Source: Rahnella aquatilis CIP 78.65 = ATCC 33071 (GTDB lineage: Bacteria; Pseudomonadota; Gammaproteobacteria; Enterobacterales; Enterobacteriaceae). From it: a stretch of 64,000 nucleotides of DNA. The stretch lies in NCBI RefSeq assembly GCF_000241955.1, contig NC_016818.1:2108001-2172000 (forward strand), written 5' to 3'. The notes beneath the pieces were generated by a model. That model searched no databases. It was not told the origin of the DNA and worked only from the letters and a program-made list of their open reading frames with translations. The position numbers and the translations under genes were made by a program. Of the stretch, positions 8,051 to 16,311 are shown piece after piece; the first letter of the stretch is position 1; every line of letters starts with the position of its first letter.

Positions 8051-9067
8051 ATGAATTTTTGGACTCTGATCCGCCAGCGCTGCTGGGGGCTGATACTGGT
8101 GATGGCGGGCGTTTGCGTCATTACTTTTATCATCTCGCATATGATCCCTGGTGATCCGGCGCGGTTGCTGGCGGGCGATCGCGCAAGCAATGAAATGGTT
8201 GAACATATCCGTGAGCAACTGGGGCTGAATCAGCCGCTGTATGTGCAGTTTTTCCGTTACGTCAGCGACTTGCTGCACGGCGATTTGGGCACTTCAATCC
8301 GTACCGGTCGTCCGGTACTGGAAGACCTGAAAGCTTTTTTCCCGGCGACATTAGAACTGGCGGTCAGCGCGCTGTTTCTGGCCATTGTGCTCGGTATTCC
8401 GCTGGGTGTGCTGTCGGCGGTTTACCGTAATAAATTCCCTGATCATCTGGTACGTCTGCTTTCGGTTCTGGGGATTTCCACGCCTGCCTTCTGGCTGGGA
8501 TTAGGCGTCATCATCCTGTTCTACGGCCATCTGAACCTGCTGCCGGGCGGCGGAAGGTTAGATGACTGGATGGATCCGCCTGCCAATATCACCGGTTTCT
8601 ATGTGCTCGATTCTCTGCTGACTGGCAACCGGGAGGCTTTCTGGAACAGCCTGCAACATCTGGCGATGCCAGCGCTGACGCTGGCGTTTGTGCATATGGG
8701 GATTGTGGCGCGTCAGATCCGCTCGGCGATGCTTGAGCAATTGAGTGAAGACTACATCCGGACGGCGCGGGCTAACGGGCTGTCACGCTGGCGGGTCATT
8801 CTCAGCCACGCCTTGCCGAACGCGCTGATCCCGTCCGTGACCGTGCTCGGGCTGGCAATGGGCGATTTACTCTATGGCGCGGTGCTGACGGAAACCGTTT
8901 TTGCCTGGCCGGGCATGGGCGCATACGTAGTGAATTCGATTCAGGCGCTGGATTTTCCGGCGGTGATGGGTTTTGCGGTGGTGGTGTCTTTCGCGTACGT
9001 CATTGTCAATTTATGTGTGGATTTACTGTATGTGTGGATCGATCCGCGCATCGGCCGTGAGGGGTGA
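8051..9067 (+). CDS. ddpB: dipeptide ABC importer permease 1 (DppB-type)
   Basis: 338 residues from the ATG at 8051 (MNFWTLIRQR). A longer reading from 7931 overlaps ddpA and the hairpin, so it is rejected. The first membrane segment is followed by the DppB-type HMIPGDPARLLAG stretch and the BPD_transp_1 domain. The coupling-helix (EAA) motif is DYIRTARANGLSRWRVILSHALPNA (partial match quoted: RTARANGLS). About six membrane segments are expected. It pairs with the next permease, 4 bp downstream, to form the channel. Confidence 0.92.
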   Translation: MNFWTLIRQRCWGLILVMAGVCVITFIISHMIPGDPARLLAGDRASNEMVEHIREQLGLNQPLYVQFFRYVSDLLHGDLGTSIRTGRPVLEDLKAFFPATLELAVSALFLAIVLGIPLGVLSAVYRNKFPDHLVRLLSVLGISTPAFWLGLGVIILFYGHLNLLPGGGRLDDWMDPPANITGFYVLDSLLTGNREAFWNSLQHLAMPALTLAFVHMGIVARQIRSAMLEQLSEDYIRTARANGLSRWRVILSHALPNALIPSVTVLGLAMGDLLYGAVLTETVFAWPGMGAYVVNSIQALDFPAVMGFAVVVSFAYVIVNLCVDLLYVWIDPRIGREG

Positions 9068-9071
9068 GCCA

Positions 9072-9983
9072 ATGTCTGTGATTGAACCGGGCGTCAATAA
9101 TCATCGGGCCGATAGGGTTGCGCCGGATGTCAAACCGCGTTTCGCCAATGGGCGGCGCACCTTCTATTTGCTGAGCCGCAGTCCGCTGACGATGTTAGGG
9201 CTGGCGATCATGCTGATTGTGCTTTTCATCATGATCTTTTCGCCGTGGCTGGTGCCGTACGATCCGAACGCTATCAGCCTGACCGACCGCTTGCAGGCAC
9301 CTTCTGCGCTGCACTGGTTCGGTACCGATGAAGTCGGGCGGGATCTGTTCAGCCGCGTGCTGACTGGCAGCCAGCAATCCGTCGCCGCCGGGCTGGCTGT
9401 GGTCATCATCGCGGGCACGATTGGCTCGCTGCTTGGCTGTTTTTCCGGCGTTGTCGGCGGTGTGGTGGATGCGCTGATTATGCGCTGCATGGACATCATG
9501 CTGTCGGTGCCGTCGCTGGTATTAACGATGGCGCTGGCGGCCGCGCTCGGGCCGAGTTTGTTTAATGCCATGCTGGCAATTGCCGTGGTGCGCATTCCGT
9601 TCTATGTGCGACTGGCGCGCGGGCAAACGCTGATGCTGCGTCATCAGGCTTATATGCAGGCGACGCGGACGTTCGGCGCATCGCGCTGGCATCTCATTAC
9701 CTGGCATGTGTTGCGCAATGTGATGCCGCCGCTGGTGGTGCAGGCGTCGCTGGACATTGGCACGTCGATTCTGATGGCCGCGACCTTAGGTTTTATCGGC
9801 CTTGGCGCACAGCAACCGACCGCAGAATGGGGTGCGATGGTGTCCAATGGCCGCAACTATATTCTCGATCAGTGGTGGTATTCGGCATTTCCCGGTGTGG
9901 CAATTCTGATTACCGCCACCGGTTTTAACCTGTTCGGCGACGGTCTGCGCGACCTGCTGGACCCGAAAAGCAGAGGGCGCTGA
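9072..9983 (+). CDS. ddpC: dipeptide ABC importer permease 2 (DppC-type)
   Basis: 303 residues from the ATG at 9072 (MSVIEPG). The upstream in-frame extension overlaps ddpB and is rejected. It has the N-terminal OppC_N segment (SPLTMLGLAIMLIVLFIMIF), the family signature HWFGTDEVGRDLFSR, and an EAA loop (MQATRTFGASRWHLITWH). It partners DdpB in the inner membrane. Its stop is followed one base later by the ddpD start. Confidence 0.92.
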   Translation: MSVIEPGVNNHRADRVAPDVKPRFANGRRTFYLLSRSPLTMLGLAIMLIVLFIMIFSPWLVPYDPNAISLTDRLQAPSALHWFGTDEVGRDLFSRVLTGSQQSVAAGLAVVIIAGTIGSLLGCFSGVVGGVVDALIMRCMDIMLSVPSLVLTMALAAALGPSLFNAMLAIAVVRIPFYVRLARGQTLMLRHQAYMQATRTFGASRWHLITWHVLRNVMPPLVVQASLDIGTSILMAATLGFIGLGAQQPTAEWGAMVSNGRNYILDQWWYSAFPGVAILITATGFNLFGDGLRDLLDPKSRGR

Positions 9984-9984
9984 G

Positions 9985-11013
9985 ATGACTGAACAACGTC
10001 AGGCTCCGGTACTGGAAATCGACCATCTGCAACTGGTCTTTCCGGTTTACGGCGGTGAAGTGAAAGCGCTGAATCAGGTGTCACTGTCGGTCAGTGCCGG
10101 GGAAATCGTCGGCGTGGTGGGTGAATCCGGCTCAGGTAAATCCGTTACGGCGATGATGGCGATGCGTCTGCTGCCGCCCGACGGCTTTACTGTCACCGGC
10201 GGCACGTTACGGATGCTCGGTACCGATGTGGTTCACGCTACGGAAGAACAGATGCGCACCTTGCGCGGCGCGCGGGTGGCGATGATCTTTCAGGAACCGA
10301 TGAATGCGCTGAATCCGACGCGCAAAATCGGGCGTCAGATGTGTGAAGTCATCTGTCTGCATCAGAAAATCAGCAAGGCTCAGGCGTGGCAAAAAGCCAT
10401 CGGCCTGTTGCAGGACATGCAGATTGCCGATGCGGAACAGGTCATGTCGCGTTATCCGTTCGAACTCTCCGGCGGTATGCGCCAGCGGGTATTAATCGCG
10501 ATGGCCTTTTCCTGCGAGCCGGAACTGATTATCGCCGACGAACCGACCACCGCGCTGGATGTGACCGTACAGCGCCAGGTGCTGCGGCTATTGCAGCGCA
10601 AGGCCCGCGCCAGCGGCACCGCCGTTCTGTTTATCACGCACGATATGGCCGTCGTGTCACAGCTTTGTGACCGGGTTTACGTGATGTACGCCGGCCATGT
10701 GATCGAAAGCGGCACGACAGCGGATGTGATCGACACCCCGTCGCACCCGTATTCCATCGGCTTATTGCAGGCCGCACCGGAAAACGGCGAGCCACGCAGT
10801 CTGCTCAAAGCCATTCCCGGTACGGTGCCGAATCTGGCAAAACTGCCGCAGGGCTGTGCGTTTCGCGGACGCTGCAATCACGCCGATGATCACTGCGCCG
10901 AGACACCGGCGCTGGCTTCACTGCCGCACTTCCCGCAGCAATCCGTGGCCTGCTGGCATCCGCAACGCCGTGCCGGTGACATCCACATCCAACGTATTGA
11001 GGAGCATTCCTGA
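9985..11013 (+). CDS. ddpD: dipeptide ABC importer ATPase (DppD-type)
   Basis: 342 residues. Walker A is GESGSGKS, the ABC signature is LSGGMRQR, Walker B is LIIADEP, and the switch His is in FITHDMA. The C-terminal oligopeptide-transporter domain has the cysteine cluster seen in DppD/OppD (GCAFRGRC...C...C, ending SVACWHP), which in relatives can hold an iron-sulfur cluster. It starts one base after ddpC and overlaps ddpF by TGATG, so the pair is translationally coupled. Confidence 0.94.
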   Translation: MTEQRQAPVLEIDHLQLVFPVYGGEVKALNQVSLSVSAGEIVGVVGESGSGKSVTAMMAMRLLPPDGFTVTGGTLRMLGTDVVHATEEQMRTLRGARVAMIFQEPMNALNPTRKIGRQMCEVICLHQKISKAQAWQKAIGLLQDMQIADAEQVMSRYPFELSGGMRQRVLIAMAFSCEPELIIADEPTTALDVTVQRQVLRLLQRKARASGTAVLFITHDMAVVSQLCDRVYVMYAGHVIESGTTADVIDTPSHPYSIGLLQAAPENGEPRSLLKAIPGTVPNLAKLPQGCAFRGRCNHADDHCAETPALASLPHFPQQSVACWHPQRRAGDIHIQRIEEHS

Positions 11014-11966
11014 TGATTGCTGAGGCACTGGTTGAACTGCAGGACGTGCGCGTGCGATTCCCCGCAAGCTATAACTGGCGCGGCAAACCGACCGGTTATG
11101 TGCACGCGCTGAACGGGCTGGATCTCAATATTATCCGCGGCGAAACCTTAGGCATCGTCGGGGAATCCGGCTGCGGGAAAAGCACGCTGGCGCAGTTACT
11201 GATGGGGTTGCAAAAGCCCAGCAGCGGCGAAGTGCATCGGGCGCGTAATGACAACTCCTGGTTCGGCTCCGGTATGCAAATGGTGTTTCAGGATCCGCAA
11301 TCGTCGCTGGATCCGCGCCTGCCGGTCTGGCGGATCATTACCGAACCGGTGTTTGTGCAAAAACACAACAGCAGCCGGGAACGCCGTGAACTGGCCGCCA
11401 CGCTGGCGGAGCAGGTGGGTATCCGCAGGGAATATCTCGACCGTCTGCCGCATGAGTTTTCCGGCGGCCAGCGTCAGCGTATCTCCATTGCCCGTGCGCT
11501 GTCCTCAGAGCCGGACATCATCGTGCTGGATGAACCGACCTCGGCGCTGGATATTTCGGTGCAGGCGCAAATCCTCAATTTGCTGGTTGAACTGCAACGT
11601 CAGCGCAATCTGACGTATGTGCTGATTTCCCATAACGTTTCCGTTGTCCGTCACATGAGCGATCGTGTGGCGGTGATGTATCTCGGGCAAATCGTTGAAC
11701 TGGGTAGCGCTGAAAAAGTCCTGTCCGTGCCACAGCATCCGTACACCCGATTGCTGCTCGATTCAGTTCCCCGCGCCGGGCGCAGGCTCGATGAAGGGTT
11801 TATCGATAAGAAAGGCGAATTACCCGGCAACCGCAATCTGCCGATGGGATGTTACTTTCGCGAACGTTGTCCGCTGGCAGGAGACGGCTGCCAGATGCCG
11901 CAGGATCTGGTGTGCGGGGAAAACGGCGTGGTGGCGAGGTGTCACCGGGTGATGCCCGGGCAGTAA
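11013..11966 (+). CDS. ddpF: dipeptide ABC importer ATPase (DppF-type)
   Basis: 317 residues. Walker A is GESGCGKST, the signature FSGGQRQR, Walker B IIVLDEPTSALD, and the switch region LISHNVS. The C-terminal cysteine-containing tail (CYFRERCPLAGDGC) is kept. It starts inside the ddpD stop codon (11011-11015). It is the last gene of the operon; the next gene is convergent with a 27-bp gap and no clear terminator. Confidence 0.93.
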   Translation: MIAEALVELQDVRVRFPASYNWRGKPTGYVHALNGLDLNIIRGETLGIVGESGCGKSTLAQLLMGLQKPSSGEVHRARNDNSWFGSGMQMVFQDPQSSLDPRLPVWRIITEPVFVQKHNSSRERRELAATLAEQVGIRREYLDRLPHEFSGGQRQRISIARALSSEPDIIVLDEPTSALDISVQAQILNLLVELQRQRNLTYVLISHNVSVVRHMSDRVAVMYLGQIVELGSAEKVLSVPQHPYTRLLLDSVPRAGRRLDEGFIDKKGELPGNRNLPMGCYFRERCPLAGDGCQMPQDLVCGENGVVARCHRVMPGQ

Positions 11967-11993
11967 GACCGGGAAGTTCAGCGGGTCAAAACG

Positions 11994-12833
11994 CTACCCC
12001 GGCATATCCCGGAAACAGTCATTATCAAGCGTGATGATGGCGATTTTCTGCACCGGACCACGCATGTTGACCTGAAAATCACCGCTGAAACGGATGGCGA
12101 GTTCGCCGCCCGGCATATGCACCGTGACAGGGTTATCGACCAGCCCGAGTTTGCGCATCGCGCTGGCTGCCGCGCAACTGCTGCTGCCGGAAGCCAGTGT
12201 ATAACCTGCGCCACGTTCCCAGATGCCGATACTGAGATTGTTTCTGTCCAGCACTTCGGCGAACTGCACGTTGGTTCGTTTAGGAAAAATCGCCAGCGTT
12301 TCAATCTCTGAGCCGAGTCGTTTCACTAAGTCCAGATCCAGTTTTTCCACCCGGATTACGCAGTGCGGATTTCCCATGGATACCAGTGTCGCACTGAGGT
12401 TATGCCCGCCTGCGACGATTGGCAGCGCGAGAGCCTCATCACCTTCTACGCTGGCCGGTAAGGCCGCCGGAGAGAATTTTGCCTGCCCCATATCGACGCT
12501 CACCTGATGCGCGTCTTCGCTGACTTCGCAGCGCACCTGCCCGCCTGAGGTATTCACCAGAAAGCGTTCATGTCCCACGCGACCCATGTCAAACAGATAG
12601 CGGGCGTAAATGCGCAGTCCGTTGCCGCTTTTCTCGGCTTCAGAGCCGTCGGGATTAATAATGCGCAGGGAGGGAATGTCAGCCGTGTCATCGTCGATCA
12701 GCAAACCGTCGGAACCTATTCCGTAATGGCGGTCGCAGATGCGCCGGATTTGCTGATTGCTGAGCAGGGCGGCGACGCTGTGATGGCAGACCAGATAATC
12801 ATTACCCAGTCCGTGATAACGGTGAAAAATCAT
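11994..12833 (-). CDS. DapF-like isomerase with both catalytic cysteines replaced by serine
   Basis: 279 residues with the full diaminopimelate-epimerase fold: N-terminal HGLGND, PDGSEAE, and ERGAG before the second active-site loop. In true DapF the two active-site loops read CGNG and ACG-x-x-xC, and the two cysteines remove and donate the proton. Here they read SGNG (Ser69) and ASGSSSC (Ser215). The second Cys of the later loop (Cys220) is kept. It is therefore unlikely to be the housekeeping DAP epimerase and is probably an isomerase or dehydratase of another amino acid, or a binding protein. It is convergent with the ddp operon and divergent from the GNAT gene. Confidence 0.85.
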   Translation of the reverse strand: MIFHRYHGLGNDYLVCHHSVAALLSNQQIRRICDRHYGIGSDGLLIDDDTADIPSLRIINPDGSEAEKSGNGLRIYARYLFDMGRVGHERFLVNTSGGQVRCEVSEDAHQVSVDMGQAKFSPAALPASVEGDEALALPIVAGGHNLSATLVSMGNPHCVIRVEKLDLDLVKRLGSEIETLAIFPKRTNVQFAEVLDRNNLSIGIWERGAGYTLASGSSSCAAASAMRKLGLVDNPVTVHMPGGELAIRFSGDFQVNMRGPVQKIAIITLDNDCFRDMPG

Positions 12834-12933
12834 ATGGCAGCTCCGGAATTATTTATTATTGTTATAAATATCATTAACAGGAAATGCCAGAATTTACTTT
12901 TAATTCATACCTGCCATAAAAAAGGAGTTATTT

Positions 12934-13503
12934 ATGGAGTCTTTTACCGTCCCCGTTGCATCGCCGCCGCTGGCCATCACCACATCGCGACTGATTTTGC
13001 GACAGTGGCAGGACAGTGATTTCGAGCCTTTCGCCGCCATGAACGCAGATCCGCAAGTGATGGAATTTTTCCCGTCAGTGCTGACCCGTGAAAAAAGTGA
13101 CGAAATGGCGATCCGCTGTCGGGATTTGATCACAGAACGCGGTTGGGGCATCTGGGTGGTTGAGCTGTGTGAAACTGGCGAGTTCATCGGCTTCGTCGGG
13201 TTGCATACGCCAGGTTATGATTTGCCGTTTACGCCATGTATCGAAATCGGCTGGCGCCTGAGGGCGGATACATGGGGGCAAGGTTATTGCACTGAAGCCG
13301 CCCGCGCCGCGCTGGATGTCGGGTTTAACCAACTGGGGCTAAACGAAATTGTGGCCTTTACCGCGCTGCCGAATGTCCGTTCGCAGGCGGTGATGAAAAA
13401 GCTCGGTATGGCGTGTGATCCAAAAGAGAACTTCATGCATCCGGCGCTGGAGGAGGGACACGGGTTAAGGGAACATTGTTTGTATCGGCTAAAACGAGTC
13501 TGA
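12934..13503 (+). CDS. GNAT-family N-acetyltransferase (RimJ/RimL-like)
   Basis: 189 residues, Acetyltransf_3 type: TTSRLILRQWQDSD at the start, a central EIGWRLRADTWGQGYCTEAA acetyl-CoA-binding segment with GQGYCTEA, and a C-terminal NVRSQAVMKKLGM. Such proteins acetylate amines of small molecules or protein N-termini. AAAGGAG lies just upstream of the ATG. It sits between the DapF-like gene and the second importer locus, so a role on amino-acid or peptide substrates is possible but not shown. Confidence 0.88.
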   Translation: MESFTVPVASPPLAITTSRLILRQWQDSDFEPFAAMNADPQVMEFFPSVLTREKSDEMAIRCRDLITERGWGIWVVELCETGEFIGFVGLHTPGYDLPFTPCIEIGWRLRADTWGQGYCTEAARAALDVGFNQLGLNEIVAFTALPNVRSQAVMKKLGMACDPKENFMHPALEEGHGLREHCLYRLKRV

Positions 13504-13506
13504 CTT

Positions 13507-13526
13507 CCTCCCCTGCGAAGGGGAGG
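13507..13526. terminator. GC-rich hairpin between convergent GNAT and ROK kinase genes
   Basis: Perfect arms CCTCCCCT / AGGGGAGG (13507-13514 and 13519-13526) enclose the loop GCGA. It lies 3 bp after the GNAT stop. There is no T run on either side, so it could equally be a repeat-type intergenic palindrome rather than a classical terminator. Confidence 0.5.
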
Positions 13527-13571
13527 GAGCAAAAGCAAAACCGCAGCCGTTTCAAGGAGAGGAGCCATGAA

Positions 13572-14501
13572 CTAACGCCCTATCCTCCCCAGTACCGATG
13601 CCCCTACTAATCCGCCGTTGGACAGAAATTTCCCCGGTATCAGCAGCGGTTCAGCATAGGTGTGCAGAACACCGCCGCGTACTTTTGCATCCAGCGCGGC
13701 GATAAGTTCGGTTGCCGATGCCAGCCCGCCGCCTGCGACGATCCGTGAAGGGCCGAGGATATTGACCAGCAATGCCAGCGGTTCTGCGACCAGTTGCAGC
13801 CAGGCGTTAACCGTCAGAGAACAGCCGGGATTTCCCGCCAGCCAGCCGGTCACAATCTCCAGACTGGTCTTTTCCTGGCGGTGAAAATGCTGATGTAAAC
13901 GTTCCATGCCGCGTGCACCGCCGAGCATATCGAGGCAGCCGGTCTGGCCGCAGCCACATTTCAGGCGCGGAACGGGGTAAATTTTGCCGTCAATCGACAG
14001 TTCCGTGCGGGTAATCGCGCCGTGTCCCCATTCACCGGTCACGCCACCGTGACCGCGTACCAGGTGACCGTTGATCACCAGCCCGCCGCCGACACCGGTG
14101 CCTAAAATAATGGCGGCCACCACGGACTGATGTTGTGCGTTACCGGCATGGGCTTCAGCAAGGGCGAAACAGTCGGCATCGTTGGCGGCGGTCACCGGGC
14201 GGTCAAGTGCAGCACTGAGATCTTTCGCCAGAGAATGGCCGGTGAAGGCCGGAATGTTTGTCGCCAGCATTTCGCCGGTTTGTGGTGAAACCAGTCCCGC
14301 GGTGGAAATCGCCAGCGGTGTGTCAGCAGGTAAATCAGCACCAAAGGTGTCAATCAGGTTTTGCATGGCGTTGACGAAATCATTCCATGAAGTGACCGGT
14401 GTCGGCACCTTGCCGCAATCTTCCACGTTGCCGGAAGAGCGTGAAACACCAAATTTAATAAATGAACCGCCAATATCGGCGCAAAAAATCGCAGAACTCA
14501 T
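13572..14501 (-). CDS. ROK-family sugar kinase
   Basis: 309 residues. The phosphate-binding motif DIGGSFIKFG is at the N-terminus; LGTGVGGGLVINGHLVRG and GEWGH follow; the ROK zinc motif is CGCGQTGCLDML. The length and lack of an HTH mark it as a kinase rather than a repressor. Relatives phosphorylate glucose, N-acetylglucosamine or N-acetylmannosamine. It overlaps the upstream permease gene by ATGA and is the last gene of the minus-strand importer operon, so the imported substrate probably carries, or is, a sugar. Confidence 0.9.
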   Translation of the reverse strand: MSSAIFCADIGGSFIKFGVSRSSGNVEDCGKVPTPVTSWNDFVNAMQNLIDTFGADLPADTPLAISTAGLVSPQTGEMLATNIPAFTGHSLAKDLSAALDRPVTAANDADCFALAEAHAGNAQHQSVVAAIILGTGVGGGLVINGHLVRGHGGVTGEWGHGAITRTELSIDGKIYPVPRLKCGCGQTGCLDMLGGARGMERLHQHFHRQEKTSLEIVTGWLAGNPGCSLTVNAWLQLVAEPLALLVNILGPSRIVAGGGLASATELIAALDAKVRGGVLHTYAEPLLIPGKFLSNGGLVGASVLGRIGR

Positions 14502-15364
14502 GAGCGTGTGTCCAGTAAATCTCGCAGCCCGTCGCCCAGTACGTTAAAACCCAGTACGGTCAGCATAATGGCCAGACCCGGGAACAGCGAAAGGTAAATA
14601 TTAATGCCGAGGAAGTTCCGGCCATCGCTCATCATGGTACCCCATTCCGGCATCGGCGGCTGCACGCCAAGCCCCAGAAAGGACAGGCTGGCGGCGGCGA
14701 GAATGACCGTGCCTGCGGTCAGCGTCGATTGCACGATAATCGGCCCGATGGCATTGCGCAAAATGTAATGCACGATGATGCGGTAGTTGGATAAACCCAA
14801 TGCCTGCGCGGCTTCAACATATTCCATCTGCTTTAAACCAAGCGTCAGGTTACGGCTGAGACGTGCATATACCGGGATGGCAAACAGCGAAATCGCGATC
14901 AGCAAGTTCACCAGTCCGCCGCCAAGAATACTGACCACCAGAATGGCCAGCACGATACCCGGAAAGGCAAACAGCATGTCCATAAACCACATGATGATCA
15001 TGTCGGTATAACGGCCCGCCATACCGGCGATAATCCCCAGCGGAATGCCGATAATCATCGCCAGCCCGACGCTCAGTACCACTTCGATAATCGAGATCCG
15101 CGCGCCATAAATCACGCGGGAAAAGATATCGCGGCCGTAATCATCAGTGCCAAACCAGTGATCAGCACCCGGAGACAGCAGGGTATCAATCAGGTCTTGC
15201 GCGTAAGGATCATGACGGGTGATCAAGGGCGCGAACAAGCCCATCAGCACGATCAGGCTGACAATAAATCCGCCGAGGGTGACGGCAGGATGACGCCATA
15301 ACCAGCGGAACAACCGCAGCGTGCGCGGTTTGCGACGGGGTAATTGCGTGATAATGGCAGACAT
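14498..15364 (-). CDS. peptide/nickel-type ABC permease 2 (GsiD/DppC-like)
   Basis: 288 residues. It has an OppC_N-type first helix (HPAVTLGGFIVSLIVLMGLF), the signature HWFGTDDYGRDIFSR, and an EAA loop (EAAQALGLSNYRIIVHYILR, partly quoted). Its start overlaps the previous permease stop by one base (TAATG) and its stop overlaps the ROK kinase start. With the 15364-16284 protein it forms the membrane channel of the second importer. Confidence 0.9.
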   Translation of the reverse strand: MSAIITQLPRRKPRTLRLFRWLWRHPAVTLGGFIVSLIVLMGLFAPLITRHDPYAQDLIDTLLSPGADHWFGTDDYGRDIFSRVIYGARISIIEVVLSVGLAMIIGIPLGIIAGMAGRYTDMIIMWFMDMLFAFPGIVLAILVVSILGGGLVNLLIAISLFAIPVYARLSRNLTLGLKQMEYVEAAQALGLSNYRIIVHYILRNAIGPIIVQSTLTAGTVILAAASLSFLGLGVQPPMPEWGTMMSDGRNFLGINIYLSLFPGLAIMLTVLGFNVLGDGLRDLLDTRS

Positions 15365-16284
15365 TAATCAAACCTTATTTTTGGATTCAGGAAAGCAATC
15401 AGTAATTCACCGAGCAGGTTCATTACCACCACGCCGCAGACGGCGACCAGTGCCACGCCCTGGATGACCGGGTAATCGCGATACCGTACGGAATCCACCA
15501 GCAAACGGCCGATACCCGGCCAGTTAAAGACGGATTCGGTAACCACCGCGCCACCGATCAGGCTGCCGAAATTGAGCGCCACAATGGTGACAATCGGGAT
15601 CAGCGCATTGCGGAACGCATGGCTGCAATACACGGTGGTGGCGGATAACCCTTTGGCGCGCGCGGTGCGGATATAATCTTCTGACAGCACGTCGAGCATG
15701 CTCGATCGCGTCATGCGCGCCATGACTGCCATCGGTAAAACCGCCAGCGTGACCGAGGGCAGAATGTAGCTTTTCCAGGAGGTTGCGCCGAGCAACGGCA
15801 GCCAGCCGAGATTGACCGAGAAGGTATTCATCGCCATCAGCCCCAGCCAGAAGTTGGCGACAGACGCACCGGCAATCGCCAGTAACATCACGCCGAAATC
15901 AGGCCAGCGGTTACGGTAAACTGCGCCTATCATGCCCGCCGGAACGCCCACCGCCACAGCCAGAAAATATGCCAGCACCGCCAGCATCAGGGTATAAGGC
16001 ATCCGTTCAGCAATTTCCTGCGTGACCGGCTGCTGCGACTGCAACGAGACGCCGAGATTGCCGTGCAACACGTCACCGGCAAAATGCAGATATTGCGCCA
16101 CCAGCGGCTGATCCAGACCGAGGCGAACGCGCATAGCATCCACCGCTTCCTGCGTGGCTTCAGGCCCGGCCATCAGACGCGCCGGATCGCCCGGCAGCGC
16201 ACGGATGGACACAAAAATCAGCATCGACACGCCGATCAGGATGACCGGGAAGGCGATGAGTTTTTTGGCAAGATAGGCTTTCAT
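15364..16284 (-). CDS. peptide/nickel-type ABC permease 1 (GsiC/DppB-like)
   Basis: 306 residues. The first membrane segment (KLIAFPVILIGVSMLIFVSI) runs into RALPGDPARLMAGPEA, the standard DppB-type start. The EAA motif is RTARAKGLSATTVYCSHAFR. It lies 27 bp after the binding-protein gene in the same direction. About six membrane helices are expected. Confidence 0.9.
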   Translation of the reverse strand: MKAYLAKKLIAFPVILIGVSMLIFVSIRALPGDPARLMAGPEATQEAVDAMRVRLGLDQPLVAQYLHFAGDVLHGNLGVSLQSQQPVTQEIAERMPYTLMLAVLAYFLAVAVGVPAGMIGAVYRNRWPDFGVMLLAIAGASVANFWLGLMAMNTFSVNLGWLPLLGATSWKSYILPSVTLAVLPMAVMARMTRSSMLDVLSEDYIRTARAKGLSATTVYCSHAFRNALIPIVTIVALNFGSLIGGAVVTESVFNWPGIGRLLVDSVRYRDYPVIQGVALVAVCGVVVMNLLGELLIAFLNPKIRFD

Positions 16285-16311
16285 GGCGCTTTTCCACTGT
16301 AAATGCCGGGG

